Positions 50,849 through 61,366 of a stretch of DNA of 64,000 nucleotides are shown in pieces; positions within the stretch are counted from its first letter, which is position 1; each line of letters opens with the position of its first letter. The position numbers were made by a program, and so were the translations under genes. Below the pieces are notes generated by a model. It saw nothing but the letters and a program-made list of their open reading frames with translations. It ran no database searches and was not told the origin of the DNA. Source of the DNA: Cerasicoccus frondis (GTDB lineage Bacteria; Verrucomicrobiota; Verrucomicrobiia; Opitutales; Cerasicoccaceae); contig JAVDPC010000016.1 in NCBI GenBank assembly GCA_031296915.1, forward strand, positions 1-64,000. The letters run 5' to 3'.

Positions 50849-53794
50849 ATGTCTTTTTTGAGCGAAAATCCGCGCGAATCCGCCCGCCACTACATCCCCG
50901 CCGGGGACGCCGACACCAGCGCCATGCTGGACAAGCTCGGCCTCAGCACGCTCCGCGACCTCTACAACCACATTCCCGAGGCCGCCTTCCATGCCGGTGA
51001 GCTCAAGCTGCCCGAAGAGCTCGGCTACACCGAGACGATGGACAAAATGCAGGCCTTTGCCGACAAGAACAACGTCCGCACGAATTTCATTGGCGACGGC
51101 TTGCCAGACTACTCGGTCGACCCGATTGCGCCCTACGTTTGCACGATTCGCAACCTCGCCACGGCCTACACCCCCTACCAGCCCGAGCGCTCGCAGGGCA
51201 CGCTCATTACGCACTGGATCTACCAATGCGCCATGACGCAGCTGACCGGCTTTGAGGCGATCAACTCCTCCCTTTACGACCGCGCCACCGCGCTCTTCGA
51301 AGCCATTTGCTGCTCGATCCGCCTCGGCAAAAAGGCCGACACCGCCCTCGTCGCGGGCAACCTTTACCCCGGCGACCTCGAAGTCCTCGAAACCCTGATT
51401 GCCGAGACCGACATCAAGGTGGAATACATCCAGCCGGACGCCGCCACGGGCCGCCTCAACCCAGCCGCCGTTCAGGCCAAGGCGGAGTCGCTGGGCAAAT
51501 CCCTGGCCGCCGTCGCCTTCCCGCAGGTCAACAACCTCGGCCTCCTGGAAGAAGTTGATGCGCTGACCGACGCCGTGCACGCCGCTGGTACGCTCGCCAT
51601 TGCGGTCGTCGATCCCATTTTACTGGCCCAAGGCGGACTCAAGCCGCCGAGCCAATATGGCGAAACCGGCGCGGACATCCTCGTTGGCGAAGCGCAGCAC
51701 CTAGCCATCGGGCCGAACTTCGGCGGGCCGGGCCTCGGCCTCTTTGGCGTGCGCCACAATGAAAAGGCGAAGAACAACGTCCGCGCGACGCCGGGCCGCT
51801 TCGTCGGCAAGGCCGTGGACAACGCTGGCCGCGAGTGCTGCGTGATGGTCATGTCCACCCGCGAGCAACACATCCGCAAGGACAAGGCCACGTCCAACAT
51901 TTGCTCAAACCAGGCGTTTATTTCGACCATCGCCGGCGCGGCGATGATTGCGCGCGGTGACGCCGGTCTCGGCTCGATGATCGCCAAGGGCCGCGCGTTG
52001 GCCGAAAAGTTTGTCGCCTCCTGCGGCGTGCAGCTCGCCTACCCGACCGCCGCTTGCTTCAACGAAGTAACCATAGTCGTGGAAGACGCGAGCAAGTTCC
52101 TGGAAGCCGGTCGCGAACAAGGCCTCTGGGCCGGGGTGGACGTCAGCGAGCGCATCGAAGGCGACCGCCAGTTGGTCAAGATCGCCTTCACCGACCGCCA
52201 GACCGAGGACGACGTTGCCAAGCTCGCCGCCATCGTCGGCGGAACCGCGGGCGACGCCCTGCGCGCAGTTCCGGCTGAGTATTTGCGCGTTGAAGCGCCC
52301 GGCATCCCGGCGTTCTCACAGGAAGAATTGCAGGCTTACTACAACAAGCTCGGCGAGCTGAACGTCTCCCCGGACGACGCCTGCTACCCGCTCGGCTCCT
52401 GCACCATGAAATACAACCCCGCGCTCAACGAATGGGCCGCGGGCCTGCCCGGCTTCACCGACACGCACCCGCAAGCGCCGTTTGCCGACGTGCAGGGCTG
52501 CCTCGAGGTGCTCTACGATGTGCAGGAGTGGTTCAAGGCCATCACCGGCCTGCCCGCCGTCACCACGCAGCCGCTGGCTGGCGCGCAAGGTGAGCTCGTG
52601 GGCCTCAAGCTTTTCCAAGCCTACCACCGCCACAACGGCGAGGCGCACCGCGACGTGATCTTCATCCCCCGCAGCGCCCACGGCACGAATTTCGCCACCG
52701 CCTCGATGGCGGGCCTCGCCACGGGCAAGATCGACGGCAAGGTGCGCGGCATCGTCCTGCTCGAAGACGGCGAAGACGGCCGCATCGACATGGAAGTCTT
52801 TGAAAAGAAACTGGCCGAGTTTGGCGACCGCCTCTGCGGAGTGATGATCACCAACCCAAACACTTGCGGCCTCTTCGAAACCGACTTCAAGCTCATCGCC
52901 GACAAGGTCCACGCTGCGGGCGGCCTCGTTTACATGGATGGCGCGAACATGAACGCCATCGCCGGCTGGCTCGACCTCAATGCGCTCGGCGTTGACGCAG
53001 TCCACAACAACCTCCACAAGACCTGGACCATCCCGCACGGCGGTGGTGGCCCCGGCGACGCGATGGTTGCTGTGTCCGAGCGCCTGATCGACTTCCTGCC
53101 CGGCTACCAGATCGAAAAGCAGGGCGAAGAATTCGTCCCCGTGAAGCCCAAGCACAGCATTGGTTCATTCCACCGCCACTGGGGCAACTTCGCGCACAAG
53201 ATCCGCGCCTACACTTACCTGCTCCGCCTCGGCAAAGACGGCGTGCGCCGCATGTCTGCCATGTCCGTGCTGGCCGCGCGTTACCTGCTCAGCCGCCTCG
53301 GCGAGCGCTACCCGACGCTGCCCGCCGGCGCCCCGGACGCGCCCCGCATGCACGAGTTTATCCTCACGCTCAGCGAAGACGATTTCAAGGCCATCGAAGC
53401 CGCCGGCGTGCCGCGCGCGTTGGCGATCACCCGCGTGGGCAAGCTCTTCCTCGACTTCGGGTTCCACGCGCCGACCGTTGCCTGGCCGGAGCAGTTTGGC
53501 CTGATGATCGAGCCGACCGAAAGCTACACCAAGGACGAGCTCGACCGCTTTGCCGACGCCGTGATCCGCATCAAGGACGTCATCGAGCAATTCCCGGACG
53601 CGCTCAACGCCGCCCCGCGCTTTACACCCGTGGACCGCGTGGACGAAGTGTCGGCCAACCGCCAGCTCACGCTCTCCGCGCCGCTGACCGGCCTGCCCGA
53701 AATCCACGAAAACCGCCTCTCCCCGCGCGCCATCGCCGAGATGCCAGTGGACGAGATTTTCGAGCGCGTCACCGGCTGCTGCGCTACAGTGTAG
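50849..53794 (+). CDS. gcvP: Glycine dehydrogenase (decarboxylating), P protein
   Basis: 981 aa single-chain P protein of the glycine cleavage system. It decarboxylates glycine and passes the aminomethyl group to lipoyl-GcvH. The N-half (P1-like) has FIGDGLPDYSVDPIAPYV and YTPYQPERSQGTL; the C-half (P2-like) has LGSCTMKYNPALNEWA and the PLP lysine (about 724) in NNLHKTWTIPHGGGGPGD. The N-terminal half has drifted normally. gcvT and gcvH are not in the window. A strong terminator follows. Confidence 0.97.
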   Translation: MSFLSENPRESARHYIPAGDADTSAMLDKLGLSTLRDLYNHIPEAAFHAGELKLPEELGYTETMDKMQAFADKNNVRTNFIGDGLPDYSVDPIAPYVCTIRNLATAYTPYQPERSQGTLITHWIYQCAMTQLTGFEAINSSLYDRATALFEAICCSIRLGKKADTALVAGNLYPGDLEVLETLIAETDIKVEYIQPDAATGRLNPAAVQAKAESLGKSLAAVAFPQVNNLGLLEEVDALTDAVHAAGTLAIAVVDPILLAQGGLKPPSQYGETGADILVGEAQHLAIGPNFGGPGLGLFGVRHNEKAKNNVRATPGRFVGKAVDNAGRECCVMVMSTREQHIRKDKATSNICSNQAFISTIAGAAMIARGDAGLGSMIAKGRALAEKFVASCGVQLAYPTAACFNEVTIVVEDASKFLEAGREQGLWAGVDVSERIEGDRQLVKIAFTDRQTEDDVAKLAAIVGGTAGDALRAVPAEYLRVEAPGIPAFSQEELQAYYNKLGELNVSPDDACYPLGSCTMKYNPALNEWAAGLPGFTDTHPQAPFADVQGCLEVLYDVQEWFKAITGLPAVTTQPLAGAQGELVGLKLFQAYHRHNGEAHRDVIFIPRSAHGTNFATASMAGLATGKIDGKVRGIVLLEDGEDGRIDMEVFEKKLAEFGDRLCGVMITNPNTCGLFETDFKLIADKVHAAGGLVYMDGANMNAIAGWLDLNALGVDAVHNNLHKTWTIPHGGGGPGDAMVAVSERLIDFLPGYQIEKQGEEFVPVKPKHSIGSFHRHWGNFAHKIRAYTYLLRLGKDGVRRMSAMSVLAARYLLSRLGERYPTLPAGAPDAPRMHEFILTLSEDDFKAIEAAGVPRALAITRVGKLFLDFGFHAPTVAWPEQFGLMIEPTESYTKDELDRFADAVIRIKDVIEQFPDALNAAPRFTPVDRVDEVSANRQLTLSAPLTGLPEIHENRLSPRAIAEMPVDEIFERVTGCCATV

Positions 53795-53820
53795 ATCACT
53801 CATAAACCATAGCTTTCCTA

Positions 53821-53850
53821 AAAGTCTCACCTACACGGTGGGACTTTTTT
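53821..53850 (+). terminator. gcvP terminator
   Basis: AAAGTCTCACC (53821-53831) pairs with GGTGGGACTTT (53837-53847) through 11 positions, one a G-U pair, loop TACAC, and a run of six Ts (53845-53850). MITE copy B starts two bases later. Confidence 0.9.
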
Positions 53851-53851
53851 C

Positions 53852-54122
53852 TAGAGCACTTTTCATCTAGATTGGCCGATCAGGCCGCAGTGATTTTTCG
53901 TGTCCAGCAAGGCGGCTTGAGCGTCGCAGGCTTCCGCCTGTGAGCGAAAAGCCAACAACGCTGGCGCGGAAAAGCACTCGGTTTTGGGCTTGGGGACAGA
54001 TTGGAAGTTCGCGGCGTTGGCATTTCAATCACGGGCTTCCAGCCCGCTCAATCAAAGCCGCCTTGCGCTGCATCCAATCTCTACCCCACCTGACTAGGCC
54101 AATCTAGATGAAAAGTGCTCTA
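53852..54122. mobile_element. MITE-like element, copy B (271 bp)
   Basis: Same termini as copy A (TAGAGCACTTTTCATCTAGA ... TCTAGATGAAAAGTGCTCTA) and near-identical inside. Differences include the internal hairpin CAGGC-ttcc-GCCTG (copy A has a tggaa loop), acgggcTTCcagcccg against TTA in A, and a handful of single changes. TA at both ends. Inserted between the gcvP terminator and the tRNA-Gly terminator, so between convergent transcripts. No ORF. Confidence 0.9.
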
Positions 54123-54162
54123 ATCCACCCTGAATGGACAACACCTTCTCCCAGGCCAAAAA

Positions 54163-54192
54163 TAAGCCTCCGGGGAATTGTCCACCGGAGGC
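54163..54192 (-). terminator. tRNA-Gly terminator
   Basis: Read on the minus strand, GCCTCCGG (54192-54185) and CCGGAGGC (54173-54166) form an 8-bp perfect stem with an 11-base loop, followed by TTATTTTTGG. It sits 10 bases past the tRNA 3' end. Confidence 0.85.
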
Positions 54193-54201
54193 TTTAGAAA
54201 T

Positions 54202-54277
<76 letters not shown>

Positions 54278-54305
54278 ATTTGAGAAAGTGCAAGATAGTG
54301 GAGCA

Positions 54306-55166
54306 TTAGGCGCCTTTGTCAAGCTCTACCAACATTCTTTTTCGAACATTTTCTGGAAGCGGCACAAACCCCTCATGTTCAAGGCGTTCCGCCATATCTT
54401 CGCCCAAAAGAGCACGGATTAATGGCTTAAGTTCCGTTTGTTTTTCCCGGGGGAACACAATGTAATACGAAAGTCGCAACGGATACTCTCCGTAGTGCAC
54501 ATTTTCCGGAGTCGGGCCGAAGGCAAACTCATCATCTCCGGATACCGCCAGAGGGCGCACTTTCTCCTTCAGCAATACTTGATTGGAGATTCCAATCGCC
54601 CCACTGTCGCTGGCGATCATCTCCATCAACTGTAAATTACTGTTAACGCGATTAACATTGGGCTTCAACGAACCGCTATCGAGCACCTCGTATTTGAAAA
54701 GCTCCAGCACAACCGTCCCGTCATTGTAAAGGGCAAGAGGAAGAATGGAGCGCTGCGCCATCGGTCCCTGCAAATTCAGTTCGCCCCAGCGGTCAAACTT
54801 CTGGACCGATGAGTTGCCAAAGATGCCCCCCAACTGCTCCACGGAAATTTCGGTAAGCGGGTTGAGTTTTTCGACGACGATGTAGGCCACCTCATAAGCA
54901 ACGGGCAGCACCTTGAAATTGCCACTTGGCAGATGGGAGTCGTTAGGCGCCGCCAATATTGCCAAATCCGCCTTCCCCGCCTTCAGGTCTTCCTTTCCCG
55001 GAACACTGCCAATGAACTCCATCTGGATGTTCACATCATTGTGTTCCGCGTAGCCCTCCACCACTGGCTTGACCGCAGGGGCCAAGAGGTCCGAACCCAC
55101 GACCGTCCATTGTCCGAAGGAATACAGGGGAGCTAAGAGCGAAAGCAATGGGATAAAGTGTCGCAT
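54306..55166 (-). CDS. PstS-like phosphate-binding protein
   Basis: 286 aa. Signal peptide (MRHFIPLLSLLAPLYSFGQ) then WTVVGSDLLAPAVKPVVEGY, the usual 'GSxxxxP' start of PstS-type periplasmic binding proteins. It continues with ELNLQGPMAQRSILPLALYN and SGAIGISNQVLLKEKVRPLA. The phosphate ligand is not certain because the 'GSG' and 'DGxGS' sites are altered. No pstABC genes are adjacent, so it is an orphan or a regulatory/scavenging paralogue. It is transcribed toward the tRNA. Confidence 0.82.
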   Translation of the reverse strand: MRHFIPLLSLLAPLYSFGQWTVVGSDLLAPAVKPVVEGYAEHNDVNIQMEFIGSVPGKEDLKAGKADLAILAAPNDSHLPSGNFKVLPVAYEVAYIVVEKLNPLTEISVEQLGGIFGNSSVQKFDRWGELNLQGPMAQRSILPLALYNDGTVVLELFKYEVLDSGSLKPNVNRVNSNLQLMEMIASDSGAIGISNQVLLKEKVRPLAVSGDDEFAFGPTPENVHYGEYPLRLSYYIVFPREKQTELKPLIRALLGEDMAERLEHEGFVPLPENVRKRMLVELDKGA

Positions 55167-55387
55167 AATCTGTAGTTTGACCAGCAGTCAAAGGAGATGA
55201 GGCCTGCCATTCAACGTCTAATTCAAACAGCTGGACCATATCCGAGTGGAAATGTTCCCCAAGCAAGCGGTTGAAGCCCTCCATGGAGCAACCAAAAGCT
55301 TCAGTTTGGCTAAAATAGCCGACTCGCTTGAGCTTCAGTGACTTTTGCACCACCTTGTGACACCCAAATTTAACACGTCCAATCTCC
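55167..55387. other. Divergent intergenic region
   Basis: 221 bases between the minus-strand PstS-like gene and the plus-strand lipoprotein gene, so it must hold both promoters. I see no convincing palindrome or small gene. Confidence 0.5.
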
Positions 55388-56086
55388 ATGCGACACACTG
55401 CTCCGCTCTCAAATGCAGCCATAGCCGCCGTAGTCAGCCTACTGCTGTGCGCCTGTGGAGAAGGCAAATCTCCCTCCGCCGAAAACGCCCAAGCTGACAT
55501 CAATAAAGACGCCGCCAAGACCACGCTCGTCATTGCGCCAGCATACGATGATGAAGTCTACAGCAGCATGTCCCGTTTTGAGCGCACGATCACCCTCCAA
55601 CTCGGCGCCAAAGCCGCTCACAAACTACAAAGCGCCATGACGTCAATGGAGCGACAAACGGATCGCAGCGATCTGACTGCAGACGGCATCGAAACGCTGA
55701 AAACAGTGCTGACCAATGGCGATGTCACCCAGTCACTGGACTTCATTGAGCAACTGGCTCTACAGACGAATACCGTCGGATTAAATCAGGTGGACCTCCG
55801 CGATATCGTCTCAATCAGCACAGCCTCCATTCTCGCCGACACCTTTGGCTCCAAGCGCCCTAAGCCCATCCACCAAGCCATCGAGGAATTCAGCAGCACC
55901 GATCCACTCGGCGGCGCCCGCAAGCTCGTGGAAGCGCTTAACGGCAGCACTGTCATGACTAAGCAACAAGAGGGCGTAGTGAATGAGCTGCTTGACGGAC
56001 TTGAGCCGATGCTGGGCGAAGCCGGACGCCTGCTCGACATGGAGCGCCGACAACGAGACTCCAGCAGCAAGCTGTATCAACCATAG
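55388..56086 (+). CDS. Lipoprotein of unknown function
   Basis: 232 aa. The signal peptide ends LLLCAC (Cys23). The mature part is helical and polar (SRFERTITLQLGAKAAHKLQ, ADGIETLKTVLTNGDVTQSL, GVVNELLDGLEPMLGEAGRL). No family recognised. It converges on the atp operon terminator. Confidence 0.7.
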   Translation: MRHTAPLSNAAIAAVVSLLLCACGEGKSPSAENAQADINKDAAKTTLVIAPAYDDEVYSSMSRFERTITLQLGAKAAHKLQSAMTSMERQTDRSDLTADGIETLKTVLTNGDVTQSLDFIEQLALQTNTVGLNQVDLRDIVSISTASILADTFGSKRPKPIHQAIEEFSSTDPLGGARKLVEALNGSTVMTKQQEGVVNELLDGLEPMLGEAGRLLDMERRQRDSSSKLYQP

Positions 56087-56102
56087 GCGCCCCCCCGCCC
56101 CC

Positions 56103-56134
56103 AAAAAAAAGCGACCCCGACTGGGATCGCTTTT
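56103..56134 (-). terminator. atp operon terminator
   Basis: On the minus strand the stem GCGATCCC / GGGGTCGC (56130-56123 and 56118-56111, one G-T pair) with loop AGTC is followed by eight Ts. AAAA precedes the stem, so it can also work for the plus-strand lipoprotein gene (TTTT at 56131-56134), as a two-way terminator. Confidence 0.88.
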
Positions 56135-56156
56135 CGAAAATTGGTTCGGCGCTGAT

Positions 56157-56564
56157 TTAGTGCTTTTTCTTGGCCAACTTTTGGATGACCGCGAAACGCA
56201 CCACACGTTCCAGCTCTTCGATTTGCGCTGGGTCGACATTCTCGTCAATTGCCTTCTGCAGGGCTGCTTCAGCGCGCTTTTGCGCCTCCTCAACTAAGCC
56301 AACGTCGATCTTTTCGATATCGATCGCAGCTTCGGTCAGAATGGAGATCGTGTCATTTTGCACGCGGGCGAATCCTTGGTCGATGGCCAAGTGCTCAGTC
56401 TTGCTGCCTTTGGCCGTCACTTCGCCGCCTTCAACAATCGTCAGCAGCGGCTGGTGGCCAGGCAGAATATCAATTTCTCCCTGCTTGGTGGGTAGCACCA
56501 CTTCCTCAACCGTCTGGCTGTAGACGATTTTTTCAGGGGTGACGATTTCAAGTTTGAGAGCCAT
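56157..56564 (-). CDS. atpC: ATP synthase F1 subunit epsilon
   Basis: 135 aa. Central-stalk subunit. The N-terminal beta barrel (LEIVTPEKIVYSQTVEEVVL; GEIDILPGHQPLLTIVEGGE) and the C-terminal two-helix region (VGLVEEAQKRAEAALQKAID) are complete. It lies 6 bases after atpD. Confidence 0.96.
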   Translation of the reverse strand: MALKLEIVTPEKIVYSQTVEEVVLPTKQGEIDILPGHQPLLTIVEGGEVTAKGSKTEHLAIDQGFARVQNDTISILTEAAIDIEKIDVGLVEEAQKRAEAALQKAIDENVDPAQIEELERVVRFAVIQKLAKKKH

Positions 56565-56570
56565 GAGAGC

Positions 56571-57992
<1,422 letters not shown>

Positions 57993-58014
57993 TCAAATGA
58001 GGTGTGTTGTTAAA

Positions 58015-58893
58015 TTAGTTGAATTGCGTAGCGGCGGCGATTTCCAGAATTTCCTGGGTAATGGCAGCCTGGCGGGCTTTGTTGTATTCGAGGGTCAGGT
58101 CGCTGACGAGGTTCTTGGCGTTATCCGTCGCCGACTTCATCGCCACCATACGGGCGCTGTGTTCGGACGCCTTGGCGCCGAGCAAGCTTTGGTAGATGAG
58201 CTGCTTGACGTAAAGGGCCGGCAGCTCTTCGAGAATTTCCTTGGCACTGGGCTCAAAGATCATTTCGCGCTCGTCCTTGCTCGTGTCCGAGAGCTCGATC
58301 TTGTTGCGCTTCTTCACGTCTTCAATCAGGTCGTGAATGCCCGTCATCGGAACGATCGGCATCAGCGTGGGCTGCTGAACGAGCGTGTTGACGAATGCGC
58401 TGTAAAGGATCTCGATCGTGTCGATCTTGCCCTCTTCGTAAAGCTCGAGCATGTAGTTCACGATCGCGCGCACTTCGGCGTAAGTGACCTTGTCCGAGAG
58501 CGGGAAGTCCGCCATCAGCGGGCGCTTGGTGCGGGAGATGAACTGTGTGGCTTTCTTGCCAATGGTGACGAAGACGGCGTCGTCCTTGATCGCCATGATC
58601 TCCTTGAACAAGTTGCCGTTGAGCGGTCCGCAGAGGCCTTTGTCCGTACCGATCACGAGAATGCCGCGACGCTTGACCTCACGTGATTTAAGCAGCGGGT
58701 GCGAATCGGCAATTTCCTGGTTGGCGACCGACTCCAGAATTTCAGCCAGCAGGACGGCGTAAGCGCGCCCGGCCATGGCGACATCCTGCGCCTTCTTCAT
58801 CTTCGACGCCGCCACCAGCTGCATCGCGCGGGTAATCTGCGATGTGTTCTTGACCGACTTGATGCGGCCGCGAATTTCTTTGGTGCTAGGCAT
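58015..58893 (-). CDS. atpG: ATP synthase F1 subunit gamma
   Basis: 292 aa rotor shaft. Starts with the family's MPSTKEIRGRIKSVKNTSQITRAMQ and ends in the paired helix AMKSATDNAKNLVSDLTLEY NKARQAAITQEI. Normal length. It is separated from atpA by 469 bases that hold an extra gene. Confidence 0.98.
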   Translation of the reverse strand: MPSTKEIRGRIKSVKNTSQITRAMQLVAASKMKKAQDVAMAGRAYAVLLAEILESVANQEIADSHPLLKSREVKRRGILVIGTDKGLCGPLNGNLFKEIMAIKDDAVFVTIGKKATQFISRTKRPLMADFPLSDKVTYAEVRAIVNYMLELYEEGKIDTIEILYSAFVNTLVQQPTLMPIVPMTGIHDLIEDVKKRNKIELSDTSKDEREMIFEPSAKEILEELPALYVKQLIYQSLLGAKASEHSARMVAMKSATDNAKNLVSDLTLEYNKARQAAITQEILEIAAATQFN

Positions 58894-58903
58894 GAGGGAT
58901 AAA

Positions 58904-58936
58904 AATTATGAATTCAGAATTATGAATTATGAAAAA
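58904..58936. repeat. AT-rich ATTCATAATTC-type repeat, copy 1
   Basis: Tracts of AATTATGAATTCAGAATTATG in the gap before atpG. Inverted relative to copy 2 (59321-59352), so the two flank the four-helix gene as an inverted pair. Confidence 0.75.
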
Positions 58937-58937
58937 A

Positions 58938-59312
58938 TTACTTCGTCGAGGTCTTAGTGCGTTTTGAAATCGTGGTGAAGATGGAAATAAGTTCGTTCGT
59001 TTCTTTGATGAGCGGACTGAGTTGAGACTGCTGAAAGATGTCTTCGGCTTTGAGGAGGCGTAACCAGTAAAGCGATTCGTTTAGTTCTCTTAGGCAAATG
59101 CCAAGAATTGAAATGAATTCCGCTTTGGACCTAGCTTTGACCGCTTCGCTATAATTTGCTCCTACGGATGTTCCAGAACGGAGCAGTTGTTTGCCAAGGG
59201 TTTGGGCGACGGTGCTTTTTGGTAATTTGCAGAAGAGTCGAATGATTCGTTGTGCGTATTTGAAAGTGCGCTCATCTAAATCGTTTCGCTTAACTACATC
59301 TGCCTCACTCAC
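58938..59312 (-). CDS. Four-helix-bundle protein (S23/IVP-like, Avd-related) inserted in the atp operon
   Basis: 124 aa. The order DLDERTFKYAQRIIRLFCKL, LGKQLLRSGTSVGANYSEAV, KAEFISILGICLRELNESLY and WLRLLKAEDI is the four-helix-bundle family that includes 23S rRNA intervening-sequence proteins and the Avd cofactor of diversity-generating retroelements. The GTSVGANYSEA block is the strongest mark. It is AT-richer than the atp genes and flanked by inverted AT-rich repeats, so it looks like a late insertion. No reverse transcriptase is near. Confidence 0.9.
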   Translation of the reverse strand: MSEADVVKRNDLDERTFKYAQRIIRLFCKLPKSTVAQTLGKQLLRSGTSVGANYSEAVKARSKAEFISILGICLRELNESLYWLRLLKAEDIFQQSQLSPLIKETNELISIFTTISKRTKTSTK

Positions 59313-59320
59313 GTCCTCCT

Positions 59321-59352
59321 TTCATAATTCAGCATTCAAAATTCATAACTTA
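59321..59352. repeat. AT-rich ATTCATAATTC-type repeat, copy 2
   Basis: TTCATAATTCAGCATTCAAA followed by ATTCATAACTTA, upstream of the four-helix gene. It is an inverted, slightly diverged partner of copy 1. Confidence 0.72.
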
Positions 59353-59362
59353 GAAAGAAGTT

Positions 59363-60904
59363 TTATTTAAAACTTCTTTTCCACTCTTCGACTGCGGACT
59401 TGAGCTTGCCAGCCACTTCGTCGCCGATCTTGCCGCCGCCGCGCACGGCGTCGAGGACGTCCTGCTTGGCGGTGGAGAGGAATTCGTGGAGAGACTGAAC
59501 TGCGGTGGTGACCTTCTTGACTTCGATGTCGGAGAAGTAGCCTTCCTGCATGGCCCAGATCAGCGCGATCTGCTCTTCTGCCTTCTTCGGCGAGAGCGGC
59601 GGCTGCTTGAAGAGCTCAACTAGGCGGTCACCCTTTTCGAGGATAGCCTTGGTCTGAGCATCAAGGTCGGAGCCAAACTGCGCGAACGCGGCCAACTCAC
59701 GATACTGGGCGAGCTCACCCTTCAGCTTACCGGCAACCTGCTTCATGGCCTTGACCTGAGCGGCAGAACCCACACGGGAAACCGACAGACCGACGGAAAC
59801 CGCCGGGCGGATGCCTTGGTTGAAGAGGTCGGTTTCGAGGAACACCTGACCATCGGTAATCGAAATAACGTTGGTCGGAATGTAAGCCGAAACGTCGCCA
59901 GCCTGAGTTTCAATGATCGGCAGCGCGGTGAGCGAGCCGTTGCCATTGTTTTCGTTCACGCGAGCGGAGCGCTCAAGGAGGCGGCTGTGCAGGTAGAAAA
60001 CGTCACCCGGATAAGCTTCACGACCAGCAGGGCGCTTCAGGATCAGCGAGATCTGACGGTAGGAAGCCGCGTGCTTGGAAAGGTCATCATAAACGATCAG
60101 CGCGTCCATGCCGTTTTCCATGTAGTATTCACCCATGGCGGCGCCGGCGAACGGAGCGATGTATTGGTTGGCCGGATTGTCCGCAGCCGGAGCAGCAACA
60201 ATCGTGCAGTATTCCATGGCGCCGGTGTCTTCCAGGGCCTTAATCGTGCGGGCAATGTTGGACTGCTTCTGGCCAACGGCGACGTAGATGGAATACATCG
60301 GGCGGAAGCCTTCTTCAAAGCTGCCGTCTTCCTTCTTGTGCTGGTTGTTGATGTTGGCCTGGTTGATGATCGTGTCGATCGCGATGGTGGTCTTACCCGT
60401 CGCGCGGTCACCAATGATGAGCTCGCGCTGACCACGGCCGATCGGAATCATCGCGTCAATCGCCATGATACCGGTCTGCACCGGCTGGTCGACAGACTTA
60501 CGGGGGATGATGCCGGGAGCGATCTTTTCAACCGGGAAAGTGGTGTCAGACTCAATGGCGCCCTTGCCGTCGATAGCTTGGCCGAGAGCGTCGACCACGC
60601 GGCCGAGCAGCGGCTTGCCCACGGGCACGGACAGCAGACGGCCGGTTGCCTTGGCTTCGTCGCCTTCCTTCAGGTGAGAGTAGTCACCGAGGACAACGAC
60701 GCCGACTTCGTCTTCTTCGAGGTTCAGCGCGATGCCGTAAACGCCACCGGGAAACTCGATCATTTCGTTATACATGCAGCCAGACAGGCCGTCGAGCTTG
60801 GCGACGCCGTCGAAAACGCTCGTGATCTTACCGACATTGGTTTTGACGGTCTTGGTTTCGAGCTTGGCAATTTCCTGTTGGATCTGTTCGAGAACGGAAC
60901 TCAT
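59363..60904 (-). CDS. atpA: ATP synthase F1 subunit alpha
   Basis: 513 aa. Non-catalytic nucleotide-binding subunit. P-loop [14 protein letters not shown], preceded by [59 protein letters not shown] and the Arg-finger region [13 protein letters not shown] are present. Full length. Confidence 0.99.
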   Translation of the reverse strand: MSSVLEQIQQEIAKLETKTVKTNVGKITSVFDGVAKLDGLSGCMYNEMIEFPGGVYGIALNLEEDEVGVVVLGDYSHLKEGDEAKATGRLLSVPVGKPLLGRVVDALGQAIDGKGAIESDTTFPVEKIAPGIIPRKSVDQPVQTGIMAIDAMIPIGRGQRELIIGDRATGKTTIAIDTIINQANINNQHKKEDGSFEEGFRPMYSIYVAVGQKQSNIARTIKALEDTGAMEYCTIVAAPAADNPANQYIAPFAGAAMGEYYMENGMDALIVYDDLSKHAASYRQISLILKRPAGREAYPGDVFYLHSRLLERSARVNENNGNGSLTALPIIETQAGDVSAYIPTNVISITDGQVFLETDLFNQGIRPAVSVGLSVSRVGSAAQVKAMKQVAGKLKGELAQYRELAAFAQFGSDLDAQTKAILEKGDRLVELFKQPPLSPKKAEEQIALIWAMQEGYFSDIEVKKVTTAVQSLHEFLSTAKQDVLDAVRGGGKIGDEVAGKLKSAVEEWKRSFK

Positions 60905-60917
60905 GGCTTTTCTTTGA

Positions 60918-60948
60918 AATTATGAATTAAGAATTATGAAGTATGAAA
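60918..60948. repeat. AT-rich ATTCATAATTC-type repeat, copy 3
   Basis: AATTATGAATTAAGAATTATG and GAAGTATGAAA in the atpH-atpA gap. Same orientation as copy 1. No gene is attached to it. Confidence 0.7.
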
Positions 60949-60964
60949 CGAAGCAAACAGTTGC

Positions 60965-61363
60965 TTAGGTGACGTTGAGCTCAAGTTGAGCGAGGCGGGT
61001 GGCAACGGATGCGTCGTAAACATCGTCCCCAACAGTAACGCGGACGCCGGCGATCAACTTCGGATTTTCCTGGGTAGTCGCGACGATCTTGCGATTGTAT
61101 TCCTTGGTAAACTTTTGCTCGATTTCGGCCAGTTGGTTCGCGCCAAGCGGACCGGCAAACTCCACCTTGGCAGTGCCGCGGGCAATTTCGACTTCGAGGT
61201 AGTGTGCGTACTGCTTAAGCAGCGCCTTGAGATTACTCGGCGGCTCCAGCCCAAGGGCTTCCAGCACTGCGGACACACGCTCGTTCGTTGCCTGGCCGTC
61301 CTCATCGAGGGACAGGGCAACGAGCTTCTTGGCGAAGTCCTTAATGTGTTTGTCCTTGGCCAT
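60965..61363 (-). CDS. atpH: ATP synthase subunit delta
   Basis: 132 aa, shorter than the usual ~175-180. It joins the F1 head to the peripheral stalk. The C-terminal strand block KLIAGVRVTVGDDVYDASVA and TRLAQLELNVT is diagnostic. The N-terminal helical bundle seems reduced (KDKHIKDFAKKLVALSLDED is the first helix). Placed 3 bases after atpF as expected. Confidence 0.92.
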   Translation of the reverse strand: MAKDKHIKDFAKKLVALSLDEDGQATNERVSAVLEALGLEPPSNLKALLKQYAHYLEVEIARGTAKVEFAGPLGANQLAEIEQKFTKEYNRKIVATTQENPKLIAGVRVTVGDDVYDASVATRLAQLELNVT

Positions 61364-61366
61364 TGA

